DNA of 64,000 bases from Phycisphaerae bacterium (GCA_022072085.1 JAJVII010000015.1:1-64000); one strand, 5' to 3'. Shown: positions 26,996 through 35,312, numbered from the stretch's first letter. Notes: generated from the letters alone by a model not told the origin. A program made the numbers and translations.

Positions 26996-27041
26996 CGTCG
27001 GTCCTCGCTAATCTCGCGTGGGACGCCGGGTTCCCGTGATA

Positions 27042-27845
27042 TCAGGCGGTCGGGGCGGGCTTGGGCGCGGTGACCGGCTTGGGGGCGGCCGCGGGCGGAG
27101 CAGCCGCCGGGGTCTTGGGAGCCGCCGGGTTGAACATGCCCAGCAGGCTCTGGGCTCGCAGGGCGGCCTCGGCCGACAGCGCCTCGATCCGGTTGCGGAT
27201 CGCCGCGAACACCGACAGCGCGGGGATGGCGATGATCAGGCCCCAGAACGTCGTGACCAGAGCGACGGAGATGCCGTCAGCCAGTTCGGCCGCGTTGGGC
27301 ACGCCGCCCACTTCCACGATCTTGTTGAACGTCAGAATCATGCCGACGACCGTGCCGAAGAGCCCGACCATCGGTGCGATGTTGCCGATGAGGTTGAGAA
27401 ACTCGATGCGCCGCAGGCTGTTGCTCGACCACCCGTCGATCGCCTCTTCCATCGCCCGCTCCATGGCCGGATAGCCGTTGGAGGCCTCGGCCAGGGCGGC
27501 GTGGACGACGCTGCTGATCATGGTCGGGTCGTTGGCGGAATACTCGATGGCCTCGCGATACTGGCGGGCCTCCAGCAGCGAGCGGATCTGCTCCATCGTC
27601 TCGTCGCTGATCAGACTGGAGCGGCGGAACTCGAGGAAGTACATCACCGAGAGGGCGACCATCGCCACGCTCATCGGCAGCTCGAGGAACCAGACCACCC
27701 ACCCGCCGCGGACGAAGAAGTGCTGGAGCCAGGTCACCTTCTCGGGCTTGGGCGCACCGCCCTGGGCCCAGACGCTGGAGGTCGCCAGCAGAACCCCCGC
27801 CACGATCATGACCGCCAGTAACGCGAATCGTGTCGTACGCCGCAT
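27042..27845 (-). CDS. exbB: MotA/TolQ/ExbB-family proton channel protein
   Basis: 267 residues. The N-terminus looks like a signal peptide (MRRTTRFALLAVMIVAGVLLATSSVWAQ), as in many ExbB proteins outside Proteobacteria. Then come three membrane helices: the first near 45-68, and the pair FLNLIGNIAPMVGLFGTVVGMILTF and SVALVTTFWGLIIAIPALSVF, which carry the conserved ExbB channel motif. The chain ends in an Ala/Pro/Lys repeat (PAAAPPAAAPKPVTAPKPAP). With the two ExbD proteins it should form the proton-conducting part of the motor. It is the first gene of its operon, with its own promoter. Confidence 0.93.
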   Translation of the reverse strand: MRRTTRFALLAVMIVAGVLLATSSVWAQGGAPKPEKVTWLQHFFVRGGWVVWFLELPMSVAMVALSVMYFLEFRRSSLISDETMEQIRSLLEARQYREAIEYSANDPTMISSVVHAALAEASNGYPAMERAMEEAIDGWSSNSLRRIEFLNLIGNIAPMVGLFGTVVGMILTFNKIVEVGGVPNAAELADGISVALVTTFWGLIIAIPALSVFAAIRNRIEALSAEAALRAQSLLGMFNPAAPKTPAAAPPAAAPKPVTAPKPAPTA

Positions 27846-27942
27846 GCCGTCTCCTCGCTACTTACCTTTTTGACGGGATCGGCCGACGCCTCGCGGACGA
27901 TCGGCCCTGTCTCCCGGGGTCGCCAGAGTAATAAGGCTAACT

Positions 27943-27972
27943 AGTGTAACGGCATCCATGCCGGGGATACAA
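27943..27972 (-). promoter_or_regulatory. Promoter for the exbB operon
   Basis: Minus strand TTGTAT (27972-27967), an 18-base spacer, TACACT (27948-27943). The leader before exbB is about 90 bases. Confidence 0.5.
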
Positions 27973-27980
27973 CGGCCCAT

Positions 27981-28004
27981 GCGTCCTGCGGGCGCTTATT
28001 TTTT
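27981..28004 (+). terminator. Terminator-like hairpin, antisense to the local genes
   Basis: A stem of 6 bp (27981-27986 with 27990-27995), a 3-base loop, then TTATTTTTT on the + strand. All genes nearby run on the - strand, so it would stop antisense RNA. On the - strand no T run follows the stem. Confidence 0.4.
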
Positions 28005-29084
28005 CTACTGCTCCAGCCTCGCCAGCGCCGCCCGGGCGGCCGCCGCCTGGGGCGTCTGACGGTAACGCTGCTCAGCCAGCACGCGGTAGAGCGCCCGGGC
28101 CACGTCAGGCCGATTCAGCCTCTCGTGAATCCGGGCCGTCTCGAGCATCGCCTGCGGGGCCTGCGGCGACTGCGGGAAGTAAACCACCACCCGCATGTAG
28201 GCCAGCCCGGCCCGGCGATCGTCGCCCGCTCCGGCATACAGCTCCCCGACCAGCGTGCAGAATGCCGGCAGCGCCTTGGCCGACAGCCGCCTCGACACGC
28301 CGCGAGCCAGCCGCAGGCCACCACTGAAATCTTTGCCTACCAACGCCTTGCGTATCGGTGACAGCAACACCCGATCGGCCTGTGGCAGATCGGGGTCATC
28401 CAAGTCGCCCGCCGGGGGGGTGTCCCCCGGCGTCGCTGGCAGCGGCTGGGCGGCTGGCGGCACGGGTACCGGCGAATCGGCCGGCGGCGGGGCCGTCTCG
28501 ATCTTGCCCATCTCTGCCAGCAGCGACCGGACGGCCGCCTGTCGCGACTCGGGCACTTCCTTGAGCCCGGCAGCCAGCCGATCGATCGCCGCCTTCAACT
28601 GCCCGGCGTCGATCGTCGCCGGACGGGCAGGCGGATCGACCTTGGGCGTCGGCCAGTCAAGTTTCAGCCAGCGGACCCAGGCGTCCACCGACTTATCGAA
28701 CCGCCCCGCCCGGTCCCAGTCGCGGACGAGCGGGGGCAGGATCACGCCCCACACCCACGGGTCCAGGTCGGTCGGCTGAATCTGCTCCAGCAGCTCGGCG
28801 GCCTGCCGGAACTTGCCGTCCTTCTCCGCGGCGCGGGCCTGGGCCATCTGGGGGTAGCGGTCCAGTTCCATCCAGGCCAACTCGGCCAGGGGCCGGGTCA
28901 GGCTGCGGCCGAGGTAGCGGAAGGCGACGCCCTGGACCGGATCGACGGAAATCACGACGGCCTTGTCGTAGGGGATGTTCCCGACTTCCAGCCGGTCGGC
29001 CCGGGCTCCGCTGGCGGCGGCTGCCAGCAGCATCCCGGCAACCAGCCATCGCCCGATAGTTCGGCCCGTTCGGCGGCGATTCAT
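28005..29084 (-). CDS. Exported protein with C-terminal TPR-like repeats
   Basis: 359 residues. Signal peptide MNRRRTGRTIGRWLVAGMLLAAAASGARA. The mature N-terminus (DRLEVGNIPYDKAVVISVDPVQGVAFRYLG) forms a small beta-type domain of a kind I do not recognise. The rest is helical with TPR-like pairs (KFRQAAELLEQIQP, AGLAYMRVVVYFPQSPQAPQAMLETARIHERLN). A Pro-rich linker at about 205-225 separates the two helical blocks. It follows the two VWA genes with a 76-base gap, so it is probably transcribed with them, and lies upstream of the exbB promoter. Confidence 0.7.
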   Translation of the reverse strand: MNRRRTGRTIGRWLVAGMLLAAAASGARADRLEVGNIPYDKAVVISVDPVQGVAFRYLGRSLTRPLAELAWMELDRYPQMAQARAAEKDGKFRQAAELLEQIQPTDLDPWVWGVILPPLVRDWDRAGRFDKSVDAWVRWLKLDWPTPKVDPPARPATIDAGQLKAAIDRLAAGLKEVPESRQAAVRSLLAEMGKIETAPPPADSPVPVPPAAQPLPATPGDTPPAGDLDDPDLPQADRVLLSPIRKALVGKDFSGGLRLARGVSRRLSAKALPAFCTLVGELYAGAGDDRRAGLAYMRVVVYFPQSPQAPQAMLETARIHERLNRPDVARALYRVLAEQRYRQTPQAAAARAALARLEQ

Positions 29085-29160
29085 ACCCAGCCTGTGCGAT
29101 CATCCTGTCAGTCATTCATCGACGGGCGGCCGGCCCCGACCGGCGTCGCCTCGGCGTCAC

Positions 29161-30339
29161 TCAATAGCCCGAGCCGAAATCTTCCTCGCTGATGAACTTG
29201 TAGGTGCCGCCATTCTGGTTGGCTATTTCCTTCAGCAGTTTCTCGCCGCTCCGCTCGCGGAAGCCGATCGTGTTGATCTTGACCTCACGCTTCGGGTTGA
29301 GCTGCGAAATCGTGTTCAGCGTCTCCTGTGGAAACAGGCCGTCGGTCAGGATGTAGATCAGCTCGGGCGGGCCGCCGGGGATCTGAAAGGCCTTCTCCAG
29401 CGACTTCTGCGGGTCGGACTTGCCGATCCTGGAGCCCGCGACGCGGCTCTCGATCCACTTCTTGGCTTCCAGCTTGGCGCTGGTGTTGGCGAACTGAAGC
29501 ATCGCCTTGGCCTCGATCTTCAATTCGTCGGGCTGACCGTCGGCGAAGAAGATCACCTGGAACTGCTGGACCGGCTGAAGGTCGCGGATGGAGCGCAGCA
29601 ACTCCTGCTGAACGTAGGCAAAGCTGGCGTTCATGAGCATCGAGCCGGACTTGTCCACGACGTAGACGATCTTGGTGACGTTGCCGCCGGCCTCGGAGCC
29701 GAAGAACTTGGCCCCGGCGTTCTGCGCCCCCCCGGGCAGCGCCGAGAACGCCGAACTGCTGGAGGCCCCGCTGGTCGGTATCGCGATGATGCGGTTGGGG
29801 GTGTCGTTGGTTGTCTGGTTCTTCATCATGTCCGGCGCGGGGTTCAGGTCGACCTGGCGGCTCTGGTCGAACTTCTCCACCGTTTCATTGTCGGTGGTCT
29901 GCTCGCTGCCGGGGTCCTTCACGTAATGCGAGTCGGGGATCGTCACCTTCTTCTTGGGCAGAGTGTCGGCCTGGTCGGCCTGGTTGAGGAAGACCATGAA
30001 CGCCAGCACCACCGCCAGGCCGACGTGGAAGAGAATCGAGATCGCCCACGGCATCAGGATGGACATCGCCGCCAGGGCCGAGTCCTCCTCGACCAGCACG
30101 GGCTCGGGCTCATCAACGGTCACCTGCGGCCGCGCGCCGTTCATTACCCGCGGCGCCGGGGCCGTGGTCCCGTTGGCCACCACGCTGGGCTGGGGCATCG
30201 GCCTGGGCGCGACCGGCGCCAGTCCGGCCGGCACGGTCAGCACCGCGTCGCAGTTGGTGCAGGTCACCTGGTCGCCGCCGGAGACGTCGATCTTCAACAG
30301 CTTACCGCATTTCTCGCACTTGAACTCCACCTGTGCCAT
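29161..30339 (-). CDS. VWA-domain membrane protein with N-terminal zinc ribbon
   Basis: 392 residues. Layout: zinc ribbon with CxxC pairs at residues 8/11 and 27/30 (cytoplasmic), a linker, one membrane helix at about 94-118 (LMPWAISILFHVGLAVVLAFMVFL), a low-complexity linker with many Asn, Ser and Thr, then a VWA domain from 223 with the metal site motif DKSGSM (229-234) and later TDGLFPQETL. The VWA domain should lie in the periplasm and bind a protein partner through a bound metal ion. It is a paralogue of the gene directly upstream, with which it shares the helix and VWA but not the ribbon. Confidence 0.82.
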   Translation of the reverse strand: MAQVEFKCEKCGKLLKIDVSGGDQVTCTNCDAVLTVPAGLAPVAPRPMPQPSVVANGTTAPAPRVMNGARPQVTVDEPEPVLVEEDSALAAMSILMPWAISILFHVGLAVVLAFMVFLNQADQADTLPKKKVTIPDSHYVKDPGSEQTTDNETVEKFDQSRQVDLNPAPDMMKNQTTNDTPNRIIAIPTSGASSSSAFSALPGGAQNAGAKFFGSEAGGNVTKIVYVVDKSGSMLMNASFAYVQQELLRSIRDLQPVQQFQVIFFADGQPDELKIEAKAMLQFANTSAKLEAKKWIESRVAGSRIGKSDPQKSLEKAFQIPGGPPELIYILTDGLFPQETLNTISQLNPKREVKINTIGFRERSGEKLLKEIANQNGGTYKFISEEDFGSGY

Positions 30340-30447
30340 TGATCTACCTCCAGGCCGGTTCGATCGGGCGGCTGTGCGCAGGCAGCCGCTCCCTCGCGAG
30401 TTCCGGCGTTCTTCATTCTGCCTTAAGCCCGGCGGGCTGTCAAAGCA

Positions 30448-31476
30448 TTATCGCTTCCCCGCCGGCCTGCCCCCTTCCACCATCTCGTCGGCGTCGCCGC
30501 TCTCCAGGGCCTCGCGGCTGACGAACAGGAACGAGCCGCCGTTCTTGCCGGCGATCCGCTTGAGTTGCTCGCTGGCCTCCTGGTCCACGTAGGCGATCGT
30601 GTCCACGCGGACCTTTCGGCCGACGTTCAGCCGGTCAATCAGCCCCTCGGTCTCGTTGGGAATGCGGCCGTCGGTGAGGAAGACGATCTGCTCGGGCGGG
30701 CCGCCGGGGATGCGGAAGGCCAGCTCGATCGCCTTGGCCGGCCGCGTGCTGCCGCTGCCGTTGTCATTGATGGCCATCTTGTCGTAAATCTGCGCCTTCG
30801 CCTCGGCCTTGGCCCGCGTGCCTGCGAAGGCCAGACCGATCCGCCTCTCGATGGTCACCGGCCTCGGCTGGCCGTCGGAGAAGAAGATCACCGCGAACTC
30901 CTGCTCCGTCGCCAGTCTCTCGATGATGCGGACCAGTTCCTTCTGAAGGTAGGGGAAGGTCGCGGTCATCGAGCCGGAACTGTCCACAACATAGACGACC
31001 TTCCGGGCCGGCGGACCGGGCAGGCCGAAGATTCCCGTACCCGACATGTCGCCGAATCCCGGATCGCCGGGCGGACCGACGCGAACCGTCGGAGTCTCAT
31101 CATTGGGGGTTTCGATCTTGGGCGGGCCCGCCTGAATTCCCGTCAACGAATCCACGTGAATAAGGGGCATCGAGGCAACATCCGCCGGTGTCGGCTGGCT
31201 GCCGGGGTTGCGACCCAGGCCTTCGGTGGCGGTTGGCGGGATCGGCGGCGGCGGCAACGTCGCCTCGAAGCCTTCGATGGTGGTGCCAGGCCTGACAGGC
31301 ACATCGTCCGCCTGCTGCGGGCCGTAGACGATGATGAACATCAGCAGGATCATCAGCCCGATGTGAAAGCAGATGGAAATCGCCCAGGGCATCAGGGCGG
31401 CGGCGGCTTCCAGGGCCGAACGGTCCTGCGAATCGCCCGAGTCCAGCACCGGCAGACGAACATCGACGGAGGTCAT
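30448..31476 (-). CDS. VWA-domain membrane protein
   Basis: 342 residues from the ATG at 31476, preceded by GGGGAG. Short cytoplasmic N-terminus, one membrane helix at about 29-51 (LMPWAISICFHIGLMILLMF), a Pro-rich linker, then a VWA domain with DSSGSM (165-170) and LTDGRIPNET. It has the same plan and clear similarity to the next gene downstream (for example IPGGPPE, then LTDG, near the end of the VWA), but no zinc ribbon. The pair, one after the other, suggests a hetero-oligomer. The VWA-VWA-TPR set next to ExbB/ExbD/ExbD/TPR points to one envelope system (inference). Confidence 0.82.
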   Translation of the reverse strand: MTSVDVRLPVLDSGDSQDRSALEAAAALMPWAISICFHIGLMILLMFIIVYGPQQADDVPVRPGTTIEGFEATLPPPPIPPTATEGLGRNPGSQPTPADVASMPLIHVDSLTGIQAGPPKIETPNDETPTVRVGPPGDPGFGDMSGTGIFGLPGPPARKVVYVVDSSGSMTATFPYLQKELVRIIERLATEQEFAVIFFSDGQPRPVTIERRIGLAFAGTRAKAEAKAQIYDKMAINDNGSGSTRPAKAIELAFRIPGGPPEQIVFLTDGRIPNETEGLIDRLNVGRKVRVDTIAYVDQEASEQLKRIAGKNGGSFLFVSREALESGDADEMVEGGRPAGKR

Positions 31477-31836
31477 GACCTGCTCCCCGGATCAGGAACC
31501 CGCCGCGCCAAACACTGACACCGCCGCAGAGGCGCTGCGGGTCGGTTTACCCTCGTGGCCCCGGGTGGGGGTGGGAACTCGCGCCGGCGCGCGTGCAAAT
31601 GTCCCGAGGCCCTGCCTGGCTGCCCGCGATGTCAATAGAAACTCTGTGTCGGTGGGGAATCACTGCCGTCCCGGGAGGGCGATCTCTGTCGGTCAGCCGG
31701 GGCCGAAGATGGGCCGGCCGTCGGCCGACGATGGGGGGTTGAGATGTGCGGGACCAGCAGGCCCGCTCGACTATCTCTAATTCAAAGATAGCCCGGACCT
31801 GCGGGGGCGTCAAAGAAATTCCGTGTGGCGCGATAC
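31477..31836. other. Intergenic region, no gene found
   Basis: About 360 bases upstream of the first VWA gene. A promoter for that gene must lie here but I see no convincing -35/-10 pair. A short inverted pair, CTATCT and AGATAG (31771-31776 and 31786-31791), is the only defined structure. Confidence 0.4.
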
Positions 31837-31864
31837 AGGAGAGAGGAGATAGGAGAGAGGAGCA
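31837..31864. repeat. Single-armed array of 7-base units
   Basis: Four direct units, AGGAGAG, AGGAGAT, AGGAGAG, AGGAGCA. It has the same unit length and style as one arm of the palindromic elements in this window, but I found no inverted partner nearby. It lies just past the tRNA terminator. Confidence 0.6.
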
Positions 31865-31893
31865 AGAAAGACGGGCGGCGCGGGACGCCGCCC
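31865..31893 (-). terminator. Intrinsic terminator of tRNA-Leu
   Basis: A perfect 8-bp stem GGGCGGCG/CGCCGCCC (31873-31880 with 31886-31893) and a 5-base loop, followed on the - strand by GTCTTTCTTGC. Confidence 0.65.
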
Positions 31894-31905
31894 CTGCTCA
31901 CGCAA

Positions 31906-31989
31906 TGCGACCGGAGGGACTCGAACCCCCACGGGAGTTACCCCACCAGGACCTAAACCTGGCGCGTCTGCCAATTCCGCCACGGTCGC
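31906..31989 (-). tRNA. tRNA-Leu (anticodon UAG)
   Basis: On the - strand the acceptor arms GCGACCG (31989-31983) and CGGTCGC (31913-31907) pair fully. The anticodon stem CCAGG/CCTGG encloses a 7-base loop with TAG (31955-31953). The D-arm, a long variable arm as in class II tRNAs, and the GGTTCGAGTCC T-arm are present. The 3' CCA is not encoded: the discriminator A is followed by TTG, so it must be added by the CCA enzyme. Confidence 0.96.
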
Positions 31990-32001
31990 GTGAGAAGACC
32001 T

Positions 32002-32030
32002 ATTCTAACGTCGGACATCGGGCATGCAAA
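32002..32030 (-). promoter_or_regulatory. Promoter of tRNA-Leu
   Basis: Minus strand TTTGCA (32030-32025), a 17-base spacer, TAGAAT (32007-32002). The tRNA 5' end follows 12 bases after the -10. Confidence 0.55.
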
Positions 32031-32058
32031 TGTTGGCGGATTTCGCTCCGCCTGACGA

Positions 32059-32064
32059 TATAAT
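32059..32064 (+). promoter_or_regulatory. -10 element for the doxX gene
   Basis: TATAAT 55 bases before the ATG at 32119. The nearest -35-like word (TTGGCG, 32033-32038) is 20 bases away, so the -35 is uncertain. Confidence 0.4.
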
Positions 32065-32118
32065 CGTAACCGCGGTTGCACTGGCAAGCCGGTGACACGA
32101 ATCTAAGGAGCAACGGTC

Positions 32119-32706
32119 ATGCTCGACAATGCACGCGTTCGATTGGCCAGCCTGGGCCCGCTGGTTCTGAGGCTGGGGCTGGGCCTGGGGTTCCTGCTGC
32201 ACGGGTGGGGCAAGTTCAGCACGCTGATCGACGGGCAGGAACTGGCAATGACCGCCAACATGTGGTGGCCGACCGGCTTGGCCTGGGCGATCGCATCCAC
32301 CGAGTTCATCGGCGGGCTCTGCCTGATCGTCGGGCTGCTGACGCGGTTCTGGGCCGCCGGTCAGGTCATCGCCATGACCGTCGCGCTGTGCAAGTTTCAT
32401 ATCACGCCGCTGGAGGAGACTTGTTCGCGGCTGGGCGAGGTCTTCCGCAGCCTGTTCGAGGGCAACGGCGACGCCATGCGGACCTCTCTCGAGCAGACCG
32501 CCATGGCGTTCGGCGGCATCCAGACGCCGCTGCTGTTCGGCGTGATCGCCCTGGCGCTGTTCCTGATGGGCCCGGGCTGCTGGAGCATCGACCACCTGGT
32601 CGGGCTGATCTTCCGGGGCCGCAAAGCCAACGCCGTCGTCGGCATGGGCATGCGGTTCCCGGCCCGCGAAGGCGACGACGACGCCCCGCCCGCGCCGCCG
32701 GCCTGA
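32119..32706 (+). CDS. DoxX-family membrane protein
   Basis: 195 residues. AAGGAG lies 8 bases before the ATG. Four hydrophobic helices, and the DoxX opening LVLRLGLGLGFLLHGWGKFS followed by GLAWAIASTEFIGGLCLIVGLLTRFWA. The segment at about 90-125 between helices three and four is longer than usual and charged (TPLEETCSRLGEVFRSLFEGNG). DoxX proteins are small integral membrane proteins linked to quinone or redox functions in a few cases, with no general role known. It is a single-gene unit with its own terminator. Confidence 0.85.
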   Translation: MLDNARVRLASLGPLVLRLGLGLGFLLHGWGKFSTLIDGQELAMTANMWWPTGLAWAIASTEFIGGLCLIVGLLTRFWAAGQVIAMTVALCKFHITPLEETCSRLGEVFRSLFEGNGDAMRTSLEQTAMAFGGIQTPLLFGVIALALFLMGPGCWSIDHLVGLIFRGRKANAVVGMGMRFPAREGDDDAPPAPPA

Positions 32707-32727
32707 GCCGTTCCTCGCCATCCCCCA

Positions 32728-32758
32728 GGGCCCAGCCGACCGCCGGCTGGGCCCTTTT
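32728..32758 (+). terminator. Intrinsic terminator after doxX
   Basis: A perfect 11-bp stem GGGCCCAGCCG/CGGCTGGGCCC with a 5-base loop and TTTT at its foot. Confidence 0.85.
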
Positions 32759-32801
32759 CGTTCCCGGTCCGGAACGAGCTTTCCCGCCGGAACATCTTGC
32801 A

Positions 32802-32807
32802 TACAAT
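32802..32807 (+). promoter_or_regulatory. -10 element for the NSS transporter gene
   Basis: TACAAT 69 bases before the ATG; the -35 region is weak (CTTTCC at 17 bases). Confidence 0.35.
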
Positions 32808-32875
32808 CCCCGGACGGCGCATAGTGTCCGCATTGCACGTCGCGGGCTCATCGCTCTGAACGGGAGGATCGCAGA

Positions 32876-35281
32876 ATGGAACTGGAGCCGCAGGGGCGCG
32901 AGAACTGGGGCACGCGGGCCGGTTTCGTCCTGGCCGCCATCGGGTCGGCCGTCGGCCTGGGCAACCTCTGGGGCTTCCCCTACAAGCTCTACAGCTACGG
33001 CGGCGGCGCGTTCCTGATTCCCTATGTCATCGCGATGGTCCTGGTCGGCCTGCCGCTGATGATCGTCGAATTCTCCCTCGGCCACATGAGCCAGCGGGCC
33101 GCCCCCGACGCCCTGCGCCACGTCAACCGCCGGGCGGAGTTCGTCGGCTGGTGGCAGATACTGCTCAGCTTCGTCATCATCACCTACTACGCCGTCATCC
33201 TCGCCTGGTGCATCAGCTTCCTGGGCTACTCGATCAAGGGCATTTTCGCGCACGGCGGGCAGCTCCCCTGGGCCGGCGAGGGCATGGCCGGCGTGAAGAA
33301 GGCCCGCGAGTTCTTCTTCGGGCAGTATCTCCACCAGACCGACGGGCCGGCGCTGGGCAGTCTTCAGTGGCCCATCATCGCGGCACTCGTCGTCACCTGG
33401 CTGTTCATGTACCTCTGCGTCTTCCGCGGCGTGAAACTGGTCAGCAAGGTCGTCCTCTGGACCGTGCCCCTACCCTGGCTGATGCTGCTGATCCTGACCG
33501 TCCGCGGGCTCACGCTCACCGGCGCCGACCGCGGACTGGAGTTCTACCTCGAGCCGCACTGGGCGCAGTTGGCCAAGCCCGAAACGTGGCGGTGGGCCTT
33601 CGGGCAGACGTTCTTCTCGCTCTCGCTGGCCTTCGGCGTGATGATCACCTACGCCAGCTTCCTGCACCGCAAGAGCGACCTGAACAACAACGCCGCGATC
33701 ATCGGCCTGGCCGATCTGGGCACCAGCTTCGTCGCCGGCCTGGCCGTCTTCGCCACGCTGGGCGCGATGAGCTACGCCAGCGCGTTGGCCGGCCATCCGA
33801 CGCCCGTCGGCAAGGTCGTCGACCAGGGCCCGAGCCTCGCGTTCGTGGCCTTCCCCTACGCGCTGGCCCAGCTCCCCTACTCCGCCTGGTTCAGCCTGGT
33901 CTTCTTCATCGCCCTGCTGACGCTCGGCATCGACTCGGCATTTTCCATCACCGAGTCGGTCATCGCCGGCATCGTCGACAAGACCGGCTGGACGCGCGGC
34001 AAGGTCGTCCTGACCGTTCACGTCGTCGGCCTGGCCCTGGGGCTGATCTACTGCACGCAGGGCGGTCTCACCTGGCTGGGCACGATGGATGATTTCATCA
34101 ACGGGCCTTACGGCATCGCCCTGCTGGGCCTGATCGAGTGCCTGGTTGTCGGCTGGCTGTTCCGCCTCGACCGCCTGCGCGGCCACGCCAACGAGCGCAG
34201 CGACTGGAAGCTCGGCCGCTGGTGGAACGTCCTCGTCCGCGGCGTCATCCCCATCGTCCTCTCGGCCCTGATCGCCTGGAGCCTGTACGACAACATGAGC
34301 AGCCCCTCGGGCTACGTCCGCAGCTACGCCAGCGACCCGGTTGCGATCGCCGTCCCCGCCACCCCCGGCATCGGCGAGAAGCAGTCGCTTCAGCTCCAGA
34401 TCGGCGACAAGACCGTCACTCTCTCCGACGCTGACGCCAAGAGCCGCGACGGCTGGGAAGTGACCGGCTACGGAGGCTCGTTCACGAAGTTGGGCGCTGA
34501 AGGCAGCGTCGCCGCCGCGGCTCCCACAGGTCTCCGCTACACCGCCAGGGGCCTGCCGCCCGCGACGAAGCTGACCCCCAGGTACCGCTGGACGGCCGAC
34601 CCGGACCTCGGGACGGAATCCTACACCGACCTGTCAGCCGTGACGACGACGCGCAGACCGGCCGGCTGGAACATACCCAATCTGGTCGGAGTGATCATCT
34701 TCGCCCTGGCGCCCCTGGTCGCGATCGCCTTTGCCCTGATCCGCTTCCGCCACTCACCAACGGAGTTGACCCAGGCCGACAGGCCCGCCGACCGTGCCGG
34801 GTCCAGCGGTCTGGCACTGCTGCTGGCGCTGGCTGCGGTAACGCTGACGATCGTCGCGTTCAAGCCCATCCTGGGCATCTCCGCCGACAGCAGGCTGGGC
34901 ATCGCCCCCGACGCGGGGACTGTGCGAATGGCGGCCGGGTTGCTGGCCGCCGCCGTAGCCGCCGGCATCCTGGCGCTCGTCCTCAGCGGATCGGCGCTGA
35001 AGCGATCCGAGTCCGGCGGGCGGCGGCCGTCGCCTTTCACGCAGTTCGGCGGCATGCTGGGCAACATTGGCCTGGGCGCGGGCCTGGGCATGGGGCTGGC
35101 CCTGCTGACGCTGGTCCATCCGTTCGAGGGCGGCAAGGCCGTCCGCGACCAGCAACTCTCGGTCACCAGCTACGTGATGATGGGCCTGGGCTTCGCGCTG
35201 ATCGTCGGCGGCCTGTTCTGGTGCTTCTTCAGGGCCTTCAAGTCCGCCACCAGCGCCGAAGAGCAACTGCCCGAGACGTGA
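32876..35281 (+). CDS. Sodium-dependent NSS-family transporter with enlarged C-terminal part
   Basis: 801 residues; the family is usually 450-600. Residues 1-470 are a clear neurotransmitter:sodium symporter core: ENWGTRAGFVLAAIGSAVGLGNLWGFPYKLYSYGG (first helix with the Na+ and substrate site) and FSLSLAFGVMITYASF (helix six region). Members import amino acids or related solutes with Na+. After about residue 470 there is a soluble insert (474-598) that I cannot assign, with QSLQLQIGDKTVTLSDADAK, then a helix at 601-622 and four more hydrophobic segments to the end. GGGAGGA precedes the ATG. The queG gene starts 31 bases after its stop. Confidence 0.88.
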   Translation: MELEPQGRENWGTRAGFVLAAIGSAVGLGNLWGFPYKLYSYGGGAFLIPYVIAMVLVGLPLMIVEFSLGHMSQRAAPDALRHVNRRAEFVGWWQILLSFVIITYYAVILAWCISFLGYSIKGIFAHGGQLPWAGEGMAGVKKAREFFFGQYLHQTDGPALGSLQWPIIAALVVTWLFMYLCVFRGVKLVSKVVLWTVPLPWLMLLILTVRGLTLTGADRGLEFYLEPHWAQLAKPETWRWAFGQTFFSLSLAFGVMITYASFLHRKSDLNNNAAIIGLADLGTSFVAGLAVFATLGAMSYASALAGHPTPVGKVVDQGPSLAFVAFPYALAQLPYSAWFSLVFFIALLTLGIDSAFSITESVIAGIVDKTGWTRGKVVLTVHVVGLALGLIYCTQGGLTWLGTMDDFINGPYGIALLGLIECLVVGWLFRLDRLRGHANERSDWKLGRWWNVLVRGVIPIVLSALIAWSLYDNMSSPSGYVRSYASDPVAIAVPATPGIGEKQSLQLQIGDKTVTLSDADAKSRDGWEVTGYGGSFTKLGAEGSVAAAAPTGLRYTARGLPPATKLTPRYRWTADPDLGTESYTDLSAVTTTRRPAGWNIPNLVGVIIFALAPLVAIAFALIRFRHSPTELTQADRPADRAGSSGLALLLALAAVTLTIVAFKPILGISADSRLGIAPDAGTVRMAAGLLAAAVAAGILALVLSGSALKRSESGGRRPSPFTQFGGMLGNIGLGAGLGMGLALLTLVHPFEGGKAVRDQQLSVTSYVMMGLGFALIVGGLFWCFFRAFKSATSAEEQLPET

Positions 35282-35300
35282 GCGGCGGGCTCGCACGCCG

Positions 35301-35306
35301 TATAAT
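35301..35306 (+). promoter_or_regulatory. -10 element for queG, leaderless start
   Basis: TATAAT ends 6 bases before the ATG at 35313, so transcription should start at or next to the A of the start codon. No ribosome site is present. No strong -35. Confidence 0.5.
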
Positions 35307-35312
35307 GGCCGC

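Noticed and set aside
31771-31791. CTATCT/AGATAG inverted pair as an operator
   Set aside because: Six-base arms in a 360-base gap are expected by chance and no regulator gene is nearby.
31837-31989. tRNA-Leu as an integration site with attachment repeats
   Set aside because: No integrase, no repeat of the tRNA 3' end, and ordinary genes on both sides.
34295-34680. Frameshift creating the extra domain of the NSS transporter
   Set aside because: The frame is open throughout, codon use looks the same on both sides, and further membrane helices follow in the same frame.
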